From the NCBI RefSeq assembly GCF_030817355.1, contig NZ_JAUSZH010000001.1:496001-560000 (forward strand): a stretch of DNA of 64,000 nucleotides, given 5' to 3'. Below are positions 35,189 through 44,139 of the stretch, piece by piece (within the stretch, counting starts at the first letter, position 1; each line of letters opens with the position of its first letter). The position numbers were made by a program, and so were the translations under genes. The stretch is from Streptomyces sp. V1I1. GTDB taxonomy: Bacteria; Actinomycetota; Actinomycetes; Streptomycetales; Streptomycetaceae. A model generated the notes under the pieces. The model saw nothing but the letters and a program-made list of their open reading frames with translations. It was not told the DNA's origin and made no database searches.

Positions 35189-37291
35189 ATGTGTGCGATC
35201 GAATCCTTCCCGGGCGACCCCGCCCGGCCGGCGGGAAGCACGTCCCAGCCGGGCGGCCTGTTGGATGTACTGAGCGTCGCCGCCGTGGTGCTGGATGCGG
35301 ACGGCCGGATCGTGCTGTGGAGCCCGCAGGCCGCGGAGTTGTTCGGGTACACCGCCGACGAGGCACTCGGCCGGTACGCAGGCCGCTTGCTGGTGCATGA
35401 GCAGCACCTGGAACTGGTGCGCCGCCTGTTCGCCGAGGTCATGGCAGGCCATGGGGGCTGGGCAGGTGTCTTTCCCGTGCGGCACAAGGACGGCAGCACG
35501 CTGCTGGTGGAGTTCCGCAACATGCGGCTGGAGGACGACCGGAAAGACCTCTACGCCCTCGGCCTGGCCACCGAGCAGACGACGTTGAGGAGCGTGGAGC
35601 GGGACCTGGCGCTGTCCACCCGGCTGATCTCTCAGTCCCCGATCGGGCTGGCAGTCGTGGACACAGATCTGCGGTACGTCATGGTCAACCCGGCGCTTGA
35701 GCGCATCAACGGTCTGCTCGCTGCCGAGCATGTTGGCCGGCATGTCCGTGAGGCAGTGCCGTTCTTGGACACCGAGGCCATCGAGTCCGCAATGCGCGAG
35801 GTCCTCGCCACCGGCATTCCGATCCTTGACCGGGAGTTCGTTGCGCGCACCCCGGCCGACCCGGACCGAGAGCACGCCTGGTCAGTCTCGTTCTACCGGC
35901 TGGAGTCCTCCAGCGGGAGAGTACTTGGGCTGGCCAAATCAGTCGTCGACGTCACCGAGCGGCACCGCGCCACGTCCGAGGCTGCCCAGGCTCGGCAGCG
36001 CCTCTCGCTCGTCGCCGACGCATCCATACGTATCGGCACCACGCTGGACCTTGACCAGACTGCCCGTGAACTCGCCGCGGTGTCGGTACCCGAGCTGGCC
36101 GACGTAGCCGCGGTGGATGTGCTCGACAGCGTCCTGAACGGCCGCTCGGCCGTCGCGATGCACCAAGGCCCCGCGGTATTCCGCGCGCTCGCCGTGGCCG
36201 CCTCGTACCCCACCGATGCCGTACGCGCAGCTGATCAGCCCGGTGAGGTCGCCAGGTACGAGGCCGACCGGCTGGTCACCCACTGCGTGAATACCGGTCG
36301 CCCAGTCCGCGTGTCCCGGGTGCAGCGCGACGATCTGTCGCGTATCGCCAGCAGCCCCGAAGCCGCCGCGTTGCTGGCCGACGCCGGCGTGCACTCTTAC
36401 CTGGCCGTGCCACTGATCGCTCGCGGCGAAGTCCTTGGCGCCCTGGACCTGAAGCGCACCCGCAATCCGGAGCCGTTCAACGCTGACGACGAGGTCCTGG
36501 CCGGCGAGCTCGCCGCTCGGGCTGCCGTGTGCATCGACAACGCCCGCTGGTACCGGCAGGTGCGCAACACCGCCCTCACCCTCCAGCGCAGCCTTCTCCC
36601 GCAGCAGCCACCGGACCAGCCCGGCCTGGAGATCGCCTACCGCTACCAGCCCGCCGAGGCCGCGATTGAGGTCGGCGGCGACTGGTTCGACGTCATCCCA
36701 CTGACGGGCGACAAGACCGCACTCGTTGTCGGCGACGTCATGGGCAGCGGCATCAGCGCGGCCGCCACGATGGGTCAACTCCGCACCGCGACCCGCACCC
36801 TGGCCGAACTCGACCTTGACCCTGCCGACGTGCAGCGCCACCTCGACCGCATCACCGATCGCATGGGGCAGACCATCACCACCTGCATCTACGCCGTCTA
36901 CGACCCGTACCAGGGCCAGTGCCTCATCTCCAGCGCCGGACACCTCCCGCCCGCCCTCGTACGCCCCGGCCGGCCCCCCGAACTGCTCGACCTGCCGACC
37001 GGCGCCCCGCTCGGCGTCGGCGAGGTCGCCTTCCACACCACCACGGTCACTCTGCACCCCGGCGACGAGCTGGTCCTCTACACCGATGGCCTCGTCGAGA
37101 CACGCGACCAGGCCATCGATGAACGTCTGGACGCTCTCCTTGCCCTCCTCGCCAAGCCCCAGCGATCCCTCGAGGAGACCTGCGACGTGCTCCTGCATGC
37201 GTTGCGCCAGCCGGGAGACCACGACGACGTGGCCCTGCTCATCGCCCGAGTGCGCCCCAGTGCCGTGACCGGGGAGACGACGGCGACCTGA
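35189..37291 (+). CDS. PAS-PAS-GAF-SpoIIE protein phosphatase
   Basis: A 700-residue PP2C-type phosphatase. PAS 1 (about 20-130: VAAVVLDADGRIVLWS), PAS 2 (about 150-265: ISQSPIGLAVVDTDLRYVMV), GAF (about 275-450) and SpoIIE (about 470-700) follow in order. The metal-binding Asp residues are in VGGDWFDV, VGDVMGSG and YTDGLVE, with HDDVALL near the end. Members dephosphorylate anti-sigma-factor antagonists. The PAS/GAF parts probably sense redox, light or small molecules. ATG 35189 has GGAGG six bases upstream; ATG 35162 is an alternative. No partner anti-sigma gene is adjacent. Confidence 0.88.
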   Translation: MCAIESFPGDPARPAGSTSQPGGLLDVLSVAAVVLDADGRIVLWSPQAAELFGYTADEALGRYAGRLLVHEQHLELVRRLFAEVMAGHGGWAGVFPVRHKDGSTLLVEFRNMRLEDDRKDLYALGLATEQTTLRSVERDLALSTRLISQSPIGLAVVDTDLRYVMVNPALERINGLLAAEHVGRHVREAVPFLDTEAIESAMREVLATGIPILDREFVARTPADPDREHAWSVSFYRLESSSGRVLGLAKSVVDVTERHRATSEAAQARQRLSLVADASIRIGTTLDLDQTARELAAVSVPELADVAAVDVLDSVLNGRSAVAMHQGPAVFRALAVAASYPTDAVRAADQPGEVARYEADRLVTHCVNTGRPVRVSRVQRDDLSRIASSPEAAALLADAGVHSYLAVPLIARGEVLGALDLKRTRNPEPFNADDEVLAGELAARAAVCIDNARWYRQVRNTALTLQRSLLPQQPPDQPGLEIAYRYQPAEAAIEVGGDWFDVIPLTGDKTALVVGDVMGSGISAAATMGQLRTATRTLAELDLDPADVQRHLDRITDRMGQTITTCIYAVYDPYQGQCLISSAGHLPPALVRPGRPPELLDLPTGAPLGVGEVAFHTTTVTLHPGDELVLYTDGLVETRDQAIDERLDALLALLAKPQRSLEETCDVLLHALRQPGDHDDVALLIARVRPSAVTGETTAT

Positions 37292-37333
37292 CGCCTGCCG
37301 CGCGCGAGCCCTCGCCATTGCTCACAGTGGGGT

Positions 37334-37759
37334 ATGAGCACAGACGACAGGAGCATCCTGGACAGCGCACGCGTCGCGACCAGGCTGCCCGCCCAGGACC
37401 TGGAGCGAGCACGGCGGTTCTACTCCGAACAGCTCGGTCTCGAGCCGGTGGACGAGCGGCCCGGTGGGCTGCTGTATCGCTGCGGAGGCGTGGACTTCGC
37501 CCTGTTCCAATCGGCGGGAGAGTCACCCGGCACCTTCACGCAGATGGGGTGGGAGGTCGACGACATCGAGGCGGTCGTGTCGGAACTCAAACGGCGCGGC
37601 GTGGTGTTCGAGGAGGTCGACCTGCCCGGGCTGCGGACCAGGGATGGGATCGCCGAGATCGACGGGAACTACCCGAGCAAGGGCGCAAGGGGTGAACGCG
37701 GCGCCTGGTTCCGCGACAGCGAGGGGAACATGCTGGGTGTCGGAGAGCTGGTCGTTTGA
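37334..37759 (+). CDS. VOC/glyoxalase-fold protein
   Basis: A 141-residue single-domain VOC protein: RVATRLPAQDLERARRFYSE, QLGLEPVDERPGGLLYRCGG and WFRDSEGNMLGVGEL, the two beta-alpha-beta-beta-beta modules of glyoxalase/dioxygenase superfamily proteins. Substrate unknown; isomerase, resistance or dioxygenase roles all occur. It lies 42 bp after the phosphatase gene and is followed by a strong hairpin. Confidence 0.85.
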   Translation: MSTDDRSILDSARVATRLPAQDLERARRFYSEQLGLEPVDERPGGLLYRCGGVDFALFQSAGESPGTFTQMGWEVDDIEAVVSELKRRGVVFEEVDLPGLRTRDGIAEIDGNYPSKGARGERGAWFRDSEGNMLGVGELVV

Positions 37760-37794
37760 GCGGGCCGCCCGGCTCGGAGAACCGGGCGGCCCGC
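37760..37794 (+). terminator. Hairpin terminator after the VOC gene
   Basis: A 13-bp perfect stem GCGGGCCGCCCGG (37760-37772) / 37782-37794 with a 9-base loop, directly after the TGA. It can also serve the convergent secreted-protein genes. Confidence 0.8.
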
Positions 37795-37825
37795 ACCCCG
37801 CTACGACGTGGGTAAGACCGTCAGA
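37790..37825 (+). repeat. Scar of an IS701-like transposase 3' end
   Basis: CACCCCGCTACGACGTGGGT at 37794-37813, continuing AAGACCGTCA, is nearly the same as the segment at 28663-28692 coding PRYDVGKTVK near the end of the IS701-like transposase. Only about 30 bases are shared, so this is either an old excision or deletion scar, or chance. Confidence 0.35.
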
Positions 37826-38288
37826 AACCGGACGGCGCGAGCACGGCCTTGTAGTGCGTCAGGTCCCACGCATTGTGTCCGTACCCGATGGAGATGAAGA
37901 TGTCCGAGGTCCGGCCGCTGAAGTTCGCCGTCTTCGTCGTCCAGACACCGTTGCACTCGCTGAAGTCCTTGCTGCCATGCTCCCCTGCGACTCTCGCCCG
38001 GGCGCAGACACCGTCGGTGCGGGAGTCGAGCAGCTGGAACTTCACCGTCTGCCAGTAGGAGCCGTCGATGATGTTCTTCCCCCACGTGACGGTGCAGTTC
38101 CGGATCTTCGCATGGACCACTCCGCTGGAGTCCTTGCTCTCCAGAGTGCCGCAGCTGACGGTCTGCCTACGGTCACCGTCATCGGCAACCGCCGCGGCCG
38201 GCAGCAGCAGGACCCCGCCGATTCCGACGGCCGTCAGTGCGGAGGCCGCAACGGCCCTCAGAGACGTCTTCTGCAGACGTTCAGACAT
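37821..38288 (-). CDS. Secreted Cys-containing protein, paralogue A
   Basis: A 155-residue exported protein with a signal peptide ending near AAAVADDGD. The mature part has DRRQTVSCGTLES, NCTVTWGKNIIDGSYWQTV, LLDSRTDGVCARARV and ECNGVWTTKTANFSG, with four Cys for two likely disulfides, and ends in VLAPSGF. It is about 60% similar to the gene just upstream, so the pair is a tandem duplication. The beta-rich, disulfide-bound form suggests an extracellular binding or inhibitor protein. I recognise no named family. Confidence 0.78.
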   Translation of the reverse strand: MSERLQKTSLRAVAASALTAVGIGGVLLLPAAAVADDGDRRQTVSCGTLESKDSSGVVHAKIRNCTVTWGKNIIDGSYWQTVKFQLLDSRTDGVCARARVAGEHGSKDFSECNGVWTTKTANFSGRTSDIFISIGYGHNAWDLTHYKAVLAPSGF

Positions 38289-38307
38289 TTGCTTTCCCCC
38301 TCAACTC

Positions 38308-38877
38308 TCAGAAACCGGACGGCGGCGTGACGTTCGTGCTGATCTTGCCGTACGTGGAGTTGGTGCCGTAAGCGACCCTGATGAAGATGTTTGTGGTCCG
38401 GCCGCTGAAGTTCGCCGTCTTCGTCGTCCAGACGCCGTTGCACTCGCTGGACGACGCGCTGGCCCCGGTCTCGGACGCTATGACTCGTGCCCGAGCGCAC
38501 ACACCGTCAGTGCGGGAGTCAAGCAGCTGGAACTTCACCGTCTGCCAGTAGGAGCCGTCGAAGATGTTCTTCCCCCACGTGACGGTGCAGTCCCGCAGCC
38601 TGGCATGGGTCACTCCCGCTGCGTCGTTGACCCACAGGGATTCGCAGCCGACGGTCTGCCTACGGTCGCCGTCGTCGGCGACGGCCGCGGTCGGCGCGAC
38701 CGCGGCCCCGGTGAGCGTCGCGGCCAGTGTCAGGGCGGAGACGGCGACGGTCTTCGCCCGGGACAGCGCGCGCCCTTCACGACCAACAAGAGGCCCGGAG
38801 AGCCGAGATGGTTCGCGGTGCTGCAGAGGCCCTCGGATCGAAAACACATGCTTGACGGTCGGTGGACGGTTCTGCAT
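38308..38877 (-). CDS. Secreted Cys-containing protein, paralogue B
   Basis: A 189-residue protein from ATG 38877 (GGGAGGAC upstream). Its N-terminus is longer than in paralogue A before the signal helix (VSALTLAATLTGAAVAPTAA). The mature part repeats DRRQTVGCESLW, DCTVTWGKNIFDGSYWQTVK and ECNGVWTTKTANFSGRTTNI, with the four Cys conserved, and ends in NVTPPSGF. There are 19 bp to paralogue A, so they are likely co-expressed. Confidence 0.78.
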   Translation of the reverse strand: MQNRPPTVKHVFSIRGPLQHREPSRLSGPLVGREGRALSRAKTVAVSALTLAATLTGAAVAPTAAVADDGDRRQTVGCESLWVNDAAGVTHARLRDCTVTWGKNIFDGSYWQTVKFQLLDSRTDGVCARARVIASETGASASSSECNGVWTTKTANFSGRTTNIFIRVAYGTNSTYGKISTNVTPPSGF

Positions 38878-38893
38878 TGAGTCCTCCCCTGAT

Positions 38894-39941
38894 TCACTTC
38901 GAGCGATCGCCCGGAGTGTCGATCGGTTCTTCACCGGCTCCACCGTGTGCCGGAGACGGCTTGCCAGGAAGGCGTGGCGGCGTCGGACAAACAACACCGG
39001 ACAAAAAACCGGCGTTCGCGACGGCAGCACGATGACCGGGCGCTGATCCGAACCGCTGTGACTCGCAGCGACAGCCGGCCATTCGGACTTGGTTCGCGCG
39101 CAGGACTGTGCGCAGTTGGGCGGCGAACCGGTCCGGGTCCTCGGCGAAGCCGGTGTGGTCGCCGGGGAACATGGTCGGCTCGATGCCGAGTGCTGCCGCG
39201 AGCGCCTTCGACGGCCGGTCGCAGACCTGCCCGGCCGAGTCGTTGCCGATGCCGATGCCGATGCCGATGCCGACCACGATGCGGGTACTCGCCGAGCGCA
39301 GGGCGGACAGGTCGGGCTGCCAGCGGACGGTCGCGCGCAGCTCGTGCTCGAACCAGCGGCGCTCGTCTGCGACCTGCTGCGGATCCCGTTCTCCTCCGAA
39401 CATCGCCTCGCATGCACCCTCGGGCAGGGTGATGTTGGCCTGGGCAAAGAACTTCGCCCAGCCCCCCGTCACGTCGCCGGAGAGGTAGGTGGCGATGATG
39501 TCCTCAGTCTGGGCGTGGCTCTGCTCGCGGTCCTCGAGCAGCTCCTCCACCGGAGGCTCGGTGGGCGACGGCGGTGTGCACCTGCTCGGGGTGGGTCTGT
39601 ACGAGAGCGAGCGCGGTGACGGCGCCGCCGCTGGAGCCCAGGACCACGGCCGGGCCGGCGTCGAGGTGGCTCAGGAGCCGGGAGAGGTCGTCGGCCCGCA
39701 GCTGCGGGGTCGAGTCCTGGTCGGGGTCGTCGACCGGGCTGCGGTTGATGCCCCGTGGGTCGGTGGTGAGCACGGTGTGGTCTACGGCCAGAAGATCGGC
39801 CAGCGGCGCGAAGGCCCTGGCGTCCATCGGGGCGCCGACCAGCACCACAAGGGGACCCTCGCCGCGCACCTCGTAATGCAGACGCGCGCCAGGGACCTTG
39901 AGGGCCCGGACTGTGGCGGGAGCGGTCGAAATGGAGGTCAT
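38894..39941 (-). pseudogene. Frameshifted alpha/beta hydrolase
   Basis: ATG 39941 has GGAGGAC upstream. The N-terminal half reads GARLHYEVRGEGPLVVLVGA, LTTDPRGINRSPVDD and the nucleophile elbow VLGSSGGAVTAL. At about 39553-39560 one extra C shifts the frame; the rest (EPPVEELLEDREQ, then IATYLSGDVTGGWAKFF) continues to the His-containing FPGDHTGFAEDP. A tract of four GCCGAT repeats gives an IGIGIGIG stretch, and the C-terminus runs past the usual end. It would be about 280 residues if intact. Confidence 0.72.
39245..39268. repeat. Hexanucleotide repeat (GCCGAT)4
   Basis: Four perfect GCCGAT units inside the hydrolase pseudogene encode alternating Ile-Gly. Slippage here could change the protein by two residues at a time without shifting the frame. 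Confidence 0.7.
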
Positions 39942-40290
39942 GCGTCCTCCTGAAACGGGGGCGGTCATCCGCCGTCGAAGACTCTGTGGAGCCGGAGGCA
40001 TTCCTTGCCTCTCACCCTTGCGTCGAATGGGAGAGGGCGGGATCGACAGCACCACCGGAGCTTTTCCGGGACTGTCTGCGAGCGGCCATCGATCGCTGCG
40101 CGTCACAACCGCGCCGCCGCCCTCTGCCGACTTGTCGAACTTGCGTACTGAATACGAGTGTTGGCCCTAACATGACCGCTGCCCTCCTTGATCGCTGTCC
40201 GGCATCCGGGGTCACAGGCCGGGCTCTGGCGAACGCATCCAGTGCCGTCCGGCCCCATCGCCAGGTACAACTACCTGCGTGGAGGTTCGT
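39942..40290. other. Divergent promoter region
   Basis: About 350 bases between the frameshifted hydrolase (left) and the nSTAND gene (right). No gene is seen. It presumably holds both promoters. Confidence 0.3.
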
Positions 40291-43200
40291 GTGGGGCGTC
40301 CGGAAAAACCCCTGGACCCGGAAGCCGGTTCCGTCCAGCGCCTTGCGTGGCAGCTACGCCGGCTGCGCGAAAGGGCCGGCAGTCCGAGCTATCGGGCCCT
40401 GGCTCAGCGGGCGCACTATTCGGCGAGCACGCTGGCGGAGGCCGCCAAGGGCGACCGGCTTGCCTCACTGGCGGTCACCCTGGCCTACGTCGACGCGTGT
40501 GGCGGCGATCGGGCCGAATGGCGGGCCCGGTGGGAGGCAGTGGCCGCCGAGGTGGATACGGCGGCCTCGGCCGAGCCGACGCCGGACGAGGCGCGCTGCC
40601 CCTATCAGGGGCTGACGCCGTTCCAGAGTGAGCAGGCGGAGTGGTTCTTCGGCCGTTCCCGGCTGGTCGGCCGACTGCTGGAGCGGGTCGAGCGGCTGCC
40701 ACTCGTCGGAGTCTTCGGGGCTTCGGGGAGCGGGAAGTCCTCACTCCTGCGCGCCGGGCTGCTGGGAACTATCGCCGAGGGCCGCCAACCGGAAGGACGG
40801 TGGCGGACCATGCTGTTGACCCCCACCGAGCATCCGCTCGACGCACTGTCCGACCAGGTGGCGAAGTTGTCCGGCCAGGATGTCCATCGTATGCGGGAGG
40901 AGCTGCGCAGCGATCCGGCCGCGCTGGACATCGCGATCCGCGGCGCCCTGGTCTCTGGCCCGCCTGAGACCAGGGCGCTGCTGGTCGTGGACCAGTTCGA
41001 GGAGCTGTTCACCCTCTGCGCCGACCAGAGTGAACGCAGCCGGTTCGTCGCCGCGCTGCTGGATGCCGCCCACGGCCCGGACCGTCGCACCACAGTGGTG
41101 CTCGGCGTGCGTGCCGACTTCCTCGCGCAGTTCGCCCAGCATCCGGATCTGCTGGACGCTCTGGGAGAGGAAGCGAAGCTGCTCGTGGGGCCGGTGTCCG
41201 GCACCGAGCTGCGGGAGATCGTCCTCCGGCCTGCCGCCCAGGCGGGGTGGGGCGTGGAACCGGACATGCTCGCCACCGTGCTCGCTGACGCGGCCGAGGA
41301 ACCGGGCGCCCTGCCGCTGGTTTCGCACGCGTTGCTGGAAACCTGGCACCGGCGCAAAGGAGCGACCCTCACCCTGTCCGCGTACCAGGCCAGCGGCGGC
41401 GTGCGCGGAGCAATCGCCCAGACCGCCGACCGCGTCTACAGCGAGCTCACCGCAGAGCAGCAGCAGGCCGCTCGAAGGATCTTCCTCAGACTCTCCGCGC
41501 TGGGTGACGGGACCGGGGACTCCCGGCGGCCCATTGCCCGCGCCGAACTCGACGGTGTCGTCGAGGAGGCGGGTGCCGACGAGATCCTGGGCCGCCTGGC
41601 CGAAGCACGCCTCGTCGTCATCGGCCGGGACACGGTGGAGATGGCCCATGAAGCGCTGATCCGGGCCTGGCCCCGGCTGCATCGATGGCTCACCGACGAC
41701 CGGGCGAACCTCATCATCCACCGACGGCTCACTGAGGCCGCCCACGCCTGGAAGTCGCTGGACCAGGACGCCGGGGCCCTGTACCGGGGCGCTCAGTTGC
41801 TCGCCGCGTGCGACTGGGCCAGGGACCATCCCCGGGAGCTGAACCAGCTCGAGGACACCTTCCTGCGCACCAGCAGCGCTCAGGAAACCACCGAGCAGGA
41901 CAGCGCCCGGCGTCATGCCCGACTTCTCAAGCGCCTCATCGCGGGCATCTCCGTACTCCTCGTGCTCGCGGTACTGGGCGGGGGCGTGGCCGCTTGGCAG
42001 CGGCAGGACGCACGCCGACTGCAACTGGACGCCCTCTCAGGCGAGTTGTCCCTGCAAGCGCGGTCGCTCCTGGCCACCGATCCGGACCTGGCAGGCCTAC
42101 TGGCCGTCGAAGCGGACCACTTGCACCCGAACGCCGCGACCCGGGGAAGCATCCTGAGCGCCGCGGCGGCGCCGCGGCGCACCGAACTCAACATCAGCGG
42201 CCCCGCCGTGTACACCGTCGCGTTCAGTCCGGACCATACGCTGCTCGCCTCCTCGAACGGCGACGGCACGATCGGTCTGTGGGACTCGGTGCGCGGCACC
42301 CGGATCGCGTTTCTGCGAGGACACACCGGCCGGCCCATGAAGGTGGCCTTCAGCGGCGACGGGAAACGTCTCGCCTCCACCGCAGTCGACGGCACCTCCG
42401 GCTCGCTCATCGTCTGGGACGTCCGGACGCGCCGGCCCATGACCAGGCTCGCCGAGCATCGGATCGGCCCGGGCATGGCCCTCAGTACGGACGGTACGAA
42501 GATCGCGATCGGAGTCGGAGACGGCGACATCGCCCTGCACGACCTGACCACCGGGTCTCGCCGCCTTCTCCGCGGACAGGGACACGGTCCCGCGGTCGGG
42601 TCGCTGAGTTTCAGCCACGACGGCAAGCTTCTGGTTTCCGCAGACGGAACGCGGGACCCGGTCGTCTGGGCCGTCAAGACCGGCAGACCGATTGCCTCGC
42701 TGCCCTCCGAACACGTCGCCCAGGTCGCCTTCGCCTCTTCCGGACGCATGCTCGCGGCCGCCGCCGACGACCGGGGGGTGTACCTGTGGAACCTCGACCG
42801 GGAGCGGCCAGCCGCTCTGCCGCGACTGCCCCTGCCGGATTCCTTCGGATGGGCCATCTCCGCTCCCGTCGGCGGCCGGCTGGCCGTGGCCGACGAGAAC
42901 GGCACAGTCACGATATGGGACCTGCGGCGTCGCGCGCCCGTGCACACCTACCAGGACAGAGGCCGCACCGAGACGGTCTCGGTTGCCCTCAGCCGCGACG
43001 GTGCAATGCTCGCCTCCGCCGGATTCAACGGGACAATTGTGCTGCACGATCTGCGCAACGCCCCGTTCAGCGGATTCGACGCACAGATGAAAGACGTCAA
43101 GGTCAGCCCGGACGGAACCGTGATCGCCACTGCCGGCAGCGACAGGACCGTCCGTCTCTGGGACACCCGGGGGAAGCAACTCACCACCCTGAGCGGGCAC

Positions 43201-44052
43201 CCCGACCAGGTCCAGGCCGTCGCGTTCAGCTCCGACGGACGCCTGCTGGCCTCGGTGACGCGGAACAACATCGTCACGATCTGGGACGTCCGGCGCCGAC
43301 TGCGCGCGGCGGAACCGGTACCTACCCTGGGAGTCGGCGCCTCCACCGACATCGCCTTCGCTCCCCGTGGCCGGCGCCTCCTCGCTGCCGCCACACTCGG
43401 ACTGTTCGTCTGGGACGTCCACGACCTGACGTCGCCGCCCCTGAAGACGTCGAAGTATCAGCCCCGCCTGGCCACCTCGCTCGTCTTCACCCCCGACGGC
43501 CGTCGCCTTGTGGCGGCCAGCACGGGGGGCTTCCTCAACGCGTGGGATGTCGCAACCGGTGAACTCCTCGCCAGGGACAAAACCGGCCAGGGCGCCGTGC
43601 AGGACGTCGCCGTCAGCCCTGACGGCAAGCTGCTCGCCACCGCCGGTGACAGCCGGACGGTCAAGCTCTGGAGTGCCACGGACCACCGGGAGCTCGCCGT
43701 GCTCAGCGGACACACCGCCCCCGTGCAGGTCATCGCGTTCAGTCGGGACGGCCGCACCCTCGCCTCCGCCGGTGACGACCACTCGATCATCGTGTGGGAC
43801 ATCGCCGCCCGGCGCTCCCTCGCCACGCTGAACGGGCACAGCGCCAGAATCCGCGGACTCGCCTTCACCCCTGACGGCGCCCTGGTCTCCGGCGGGGAGG
43901 ACGGCAGGATCATCCGATGGCCCCTGGACCTGCATGACGTCAAGGATCGCCTCTGCGCTGCCGTCGGTCGCAGTCTCACCCGGCAGGAGTGGGCGACCTA
44001 CCTCCCGTCGGTTCCATACCAACCGACCTGTCGTTCCCGGTCGCGTCGCTGA
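40291..44052 (+). CDS. HTH-nSTAND ATPase-WD40 protein
   Basis: A 1253-residue multidomain protein. It has an N-terminal XRE-like helix-turn-helix (about 10-75: LAWQLRRLRERAG, YSASTLAEAAKGDRL). The nSTAND ATPase (about 100-520) begins CPYQGLTPFQ and has Walker A GASGSGKSSLLRAGL and Walker B LLVVDQFEELF. One transmembrane helix is near 550 (IAGISVLLVLAVLGGGVAAW), followed by about 14 WD40 repeats to the end (for example VRLWDTRGKQL, KLWSATDHREL), enough for two seven-blade rings. GTG 40291 has GGAGG five bases before it. Members are thought to be signal-triggered switches, and relatives occur in conflict and developmental systems. No effector gene is adjacent. Confidence 0.88.
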   Translation: MGRPEKPLDPEAGSVQRLAWQLRRLRERAGSPSYRALAQRAHYSASTLAEAAKGDRLASLAVTLAYVDACGGDRAEWRARWEAVAAEVDTAASAEPTPDEARCPYQGLTPFQSEQAEWFFGRSRLVGRLLERVERLPLVGVFGASGSGKSSLLRAGLLGTIAEGRQPEGRWRTMLLTPTEHPLDALSDQVAKLSGQDVHRMREELRSDPAALDIAIRGALVSGPPETRALLVVDQFEELFTLCADQSERSRFVAALLDAAHGPDRRTTVVLGVRADFLAQFAQHPDLLDALGEEAKLLVGPVSGTELREIVLRPAAQAGWGVEPDMLATVLADAAEEPGALPLVSHALLETWHRRKGATLTLSAYQASGGVRGAIAQTADRVYSELTAEQQQAARRIFLRLSALGDGTGDSRRPIARAELDGVVEEAGADEILGRLAEARLVVIGRDTVEMAHEALIRAWPRLHRWLTDDRANLIIHRRLTEAAHAWKSLDQDAGALYRGAQLLAACDWARDHPRELNQLEDTFLRTSSAQETTEQDSARRHARLLKRLIAGISVLLVLAVLGGGVAAWQRQDARRLQLDALSGELSLQARSLLATDPDLAGLLAVEADHLHPNAATRGSILSAAAAPRRTELNISGPAVYTVAFSPDHTLLASSNGDGTIGLWDSVRGTRIAFLRGHTGRPMKVAFSGDGKRLASTAVDGTSGSLIVWDVRTRRPMTRLAEHRIGPGMALSTDGTKIAIGVGDGDIALHDLTTGSRRLLRGQGHGPAVGSLSFSHDGKLLVSADGTRDPVVWAVKTGRPIASLPSEHVAQVAFASSGRMLAAAADDRGVYLWNLDRERPAALPRLPLPDSFGWAISAPVGGRLAVADENGTVTIWDLRRRAPVHTYQDRGRTETVSVALSRDGAMLASAGFNGTIVLHDLRNAPFSGFDAQMKDVKVSPDGTVIATAGSDRTVRLWDTRGKQLTTLSGHPDQVQAVAFSSDGRLLASVTRNNIVTIWDVRRRLRAAEPVPTLGVGASTDIAFAPRGRRLLAAATLGLFVWDVHDLTSPPLKTSKYQPRLATSLVFTPDGRRLVAASTGGFLNAWDVATGELLARDKTGQGAVQDVAVSPDGKLLATAGDSRTVKLWSATDHRELAVLSGHTAPVQVIAFSRDGRTLASAGDDHSIIVWDIAARRSLATLNGHSARIRGLAFTPDGALVSGGEDGRIIRWPLDLHDVKDRLCAAVGRSLTRQEWATYLPSVPYQPTCRSRSRR

Positions 44053-44139
44053 GGCGGACCGACCCGGACCTGAAACGCCGTCACGCCGCTGTGACTCGCA
44101 TGGCGGTGGACGGCGGGCCGCCTTCGCCCTGGGCGGAAT

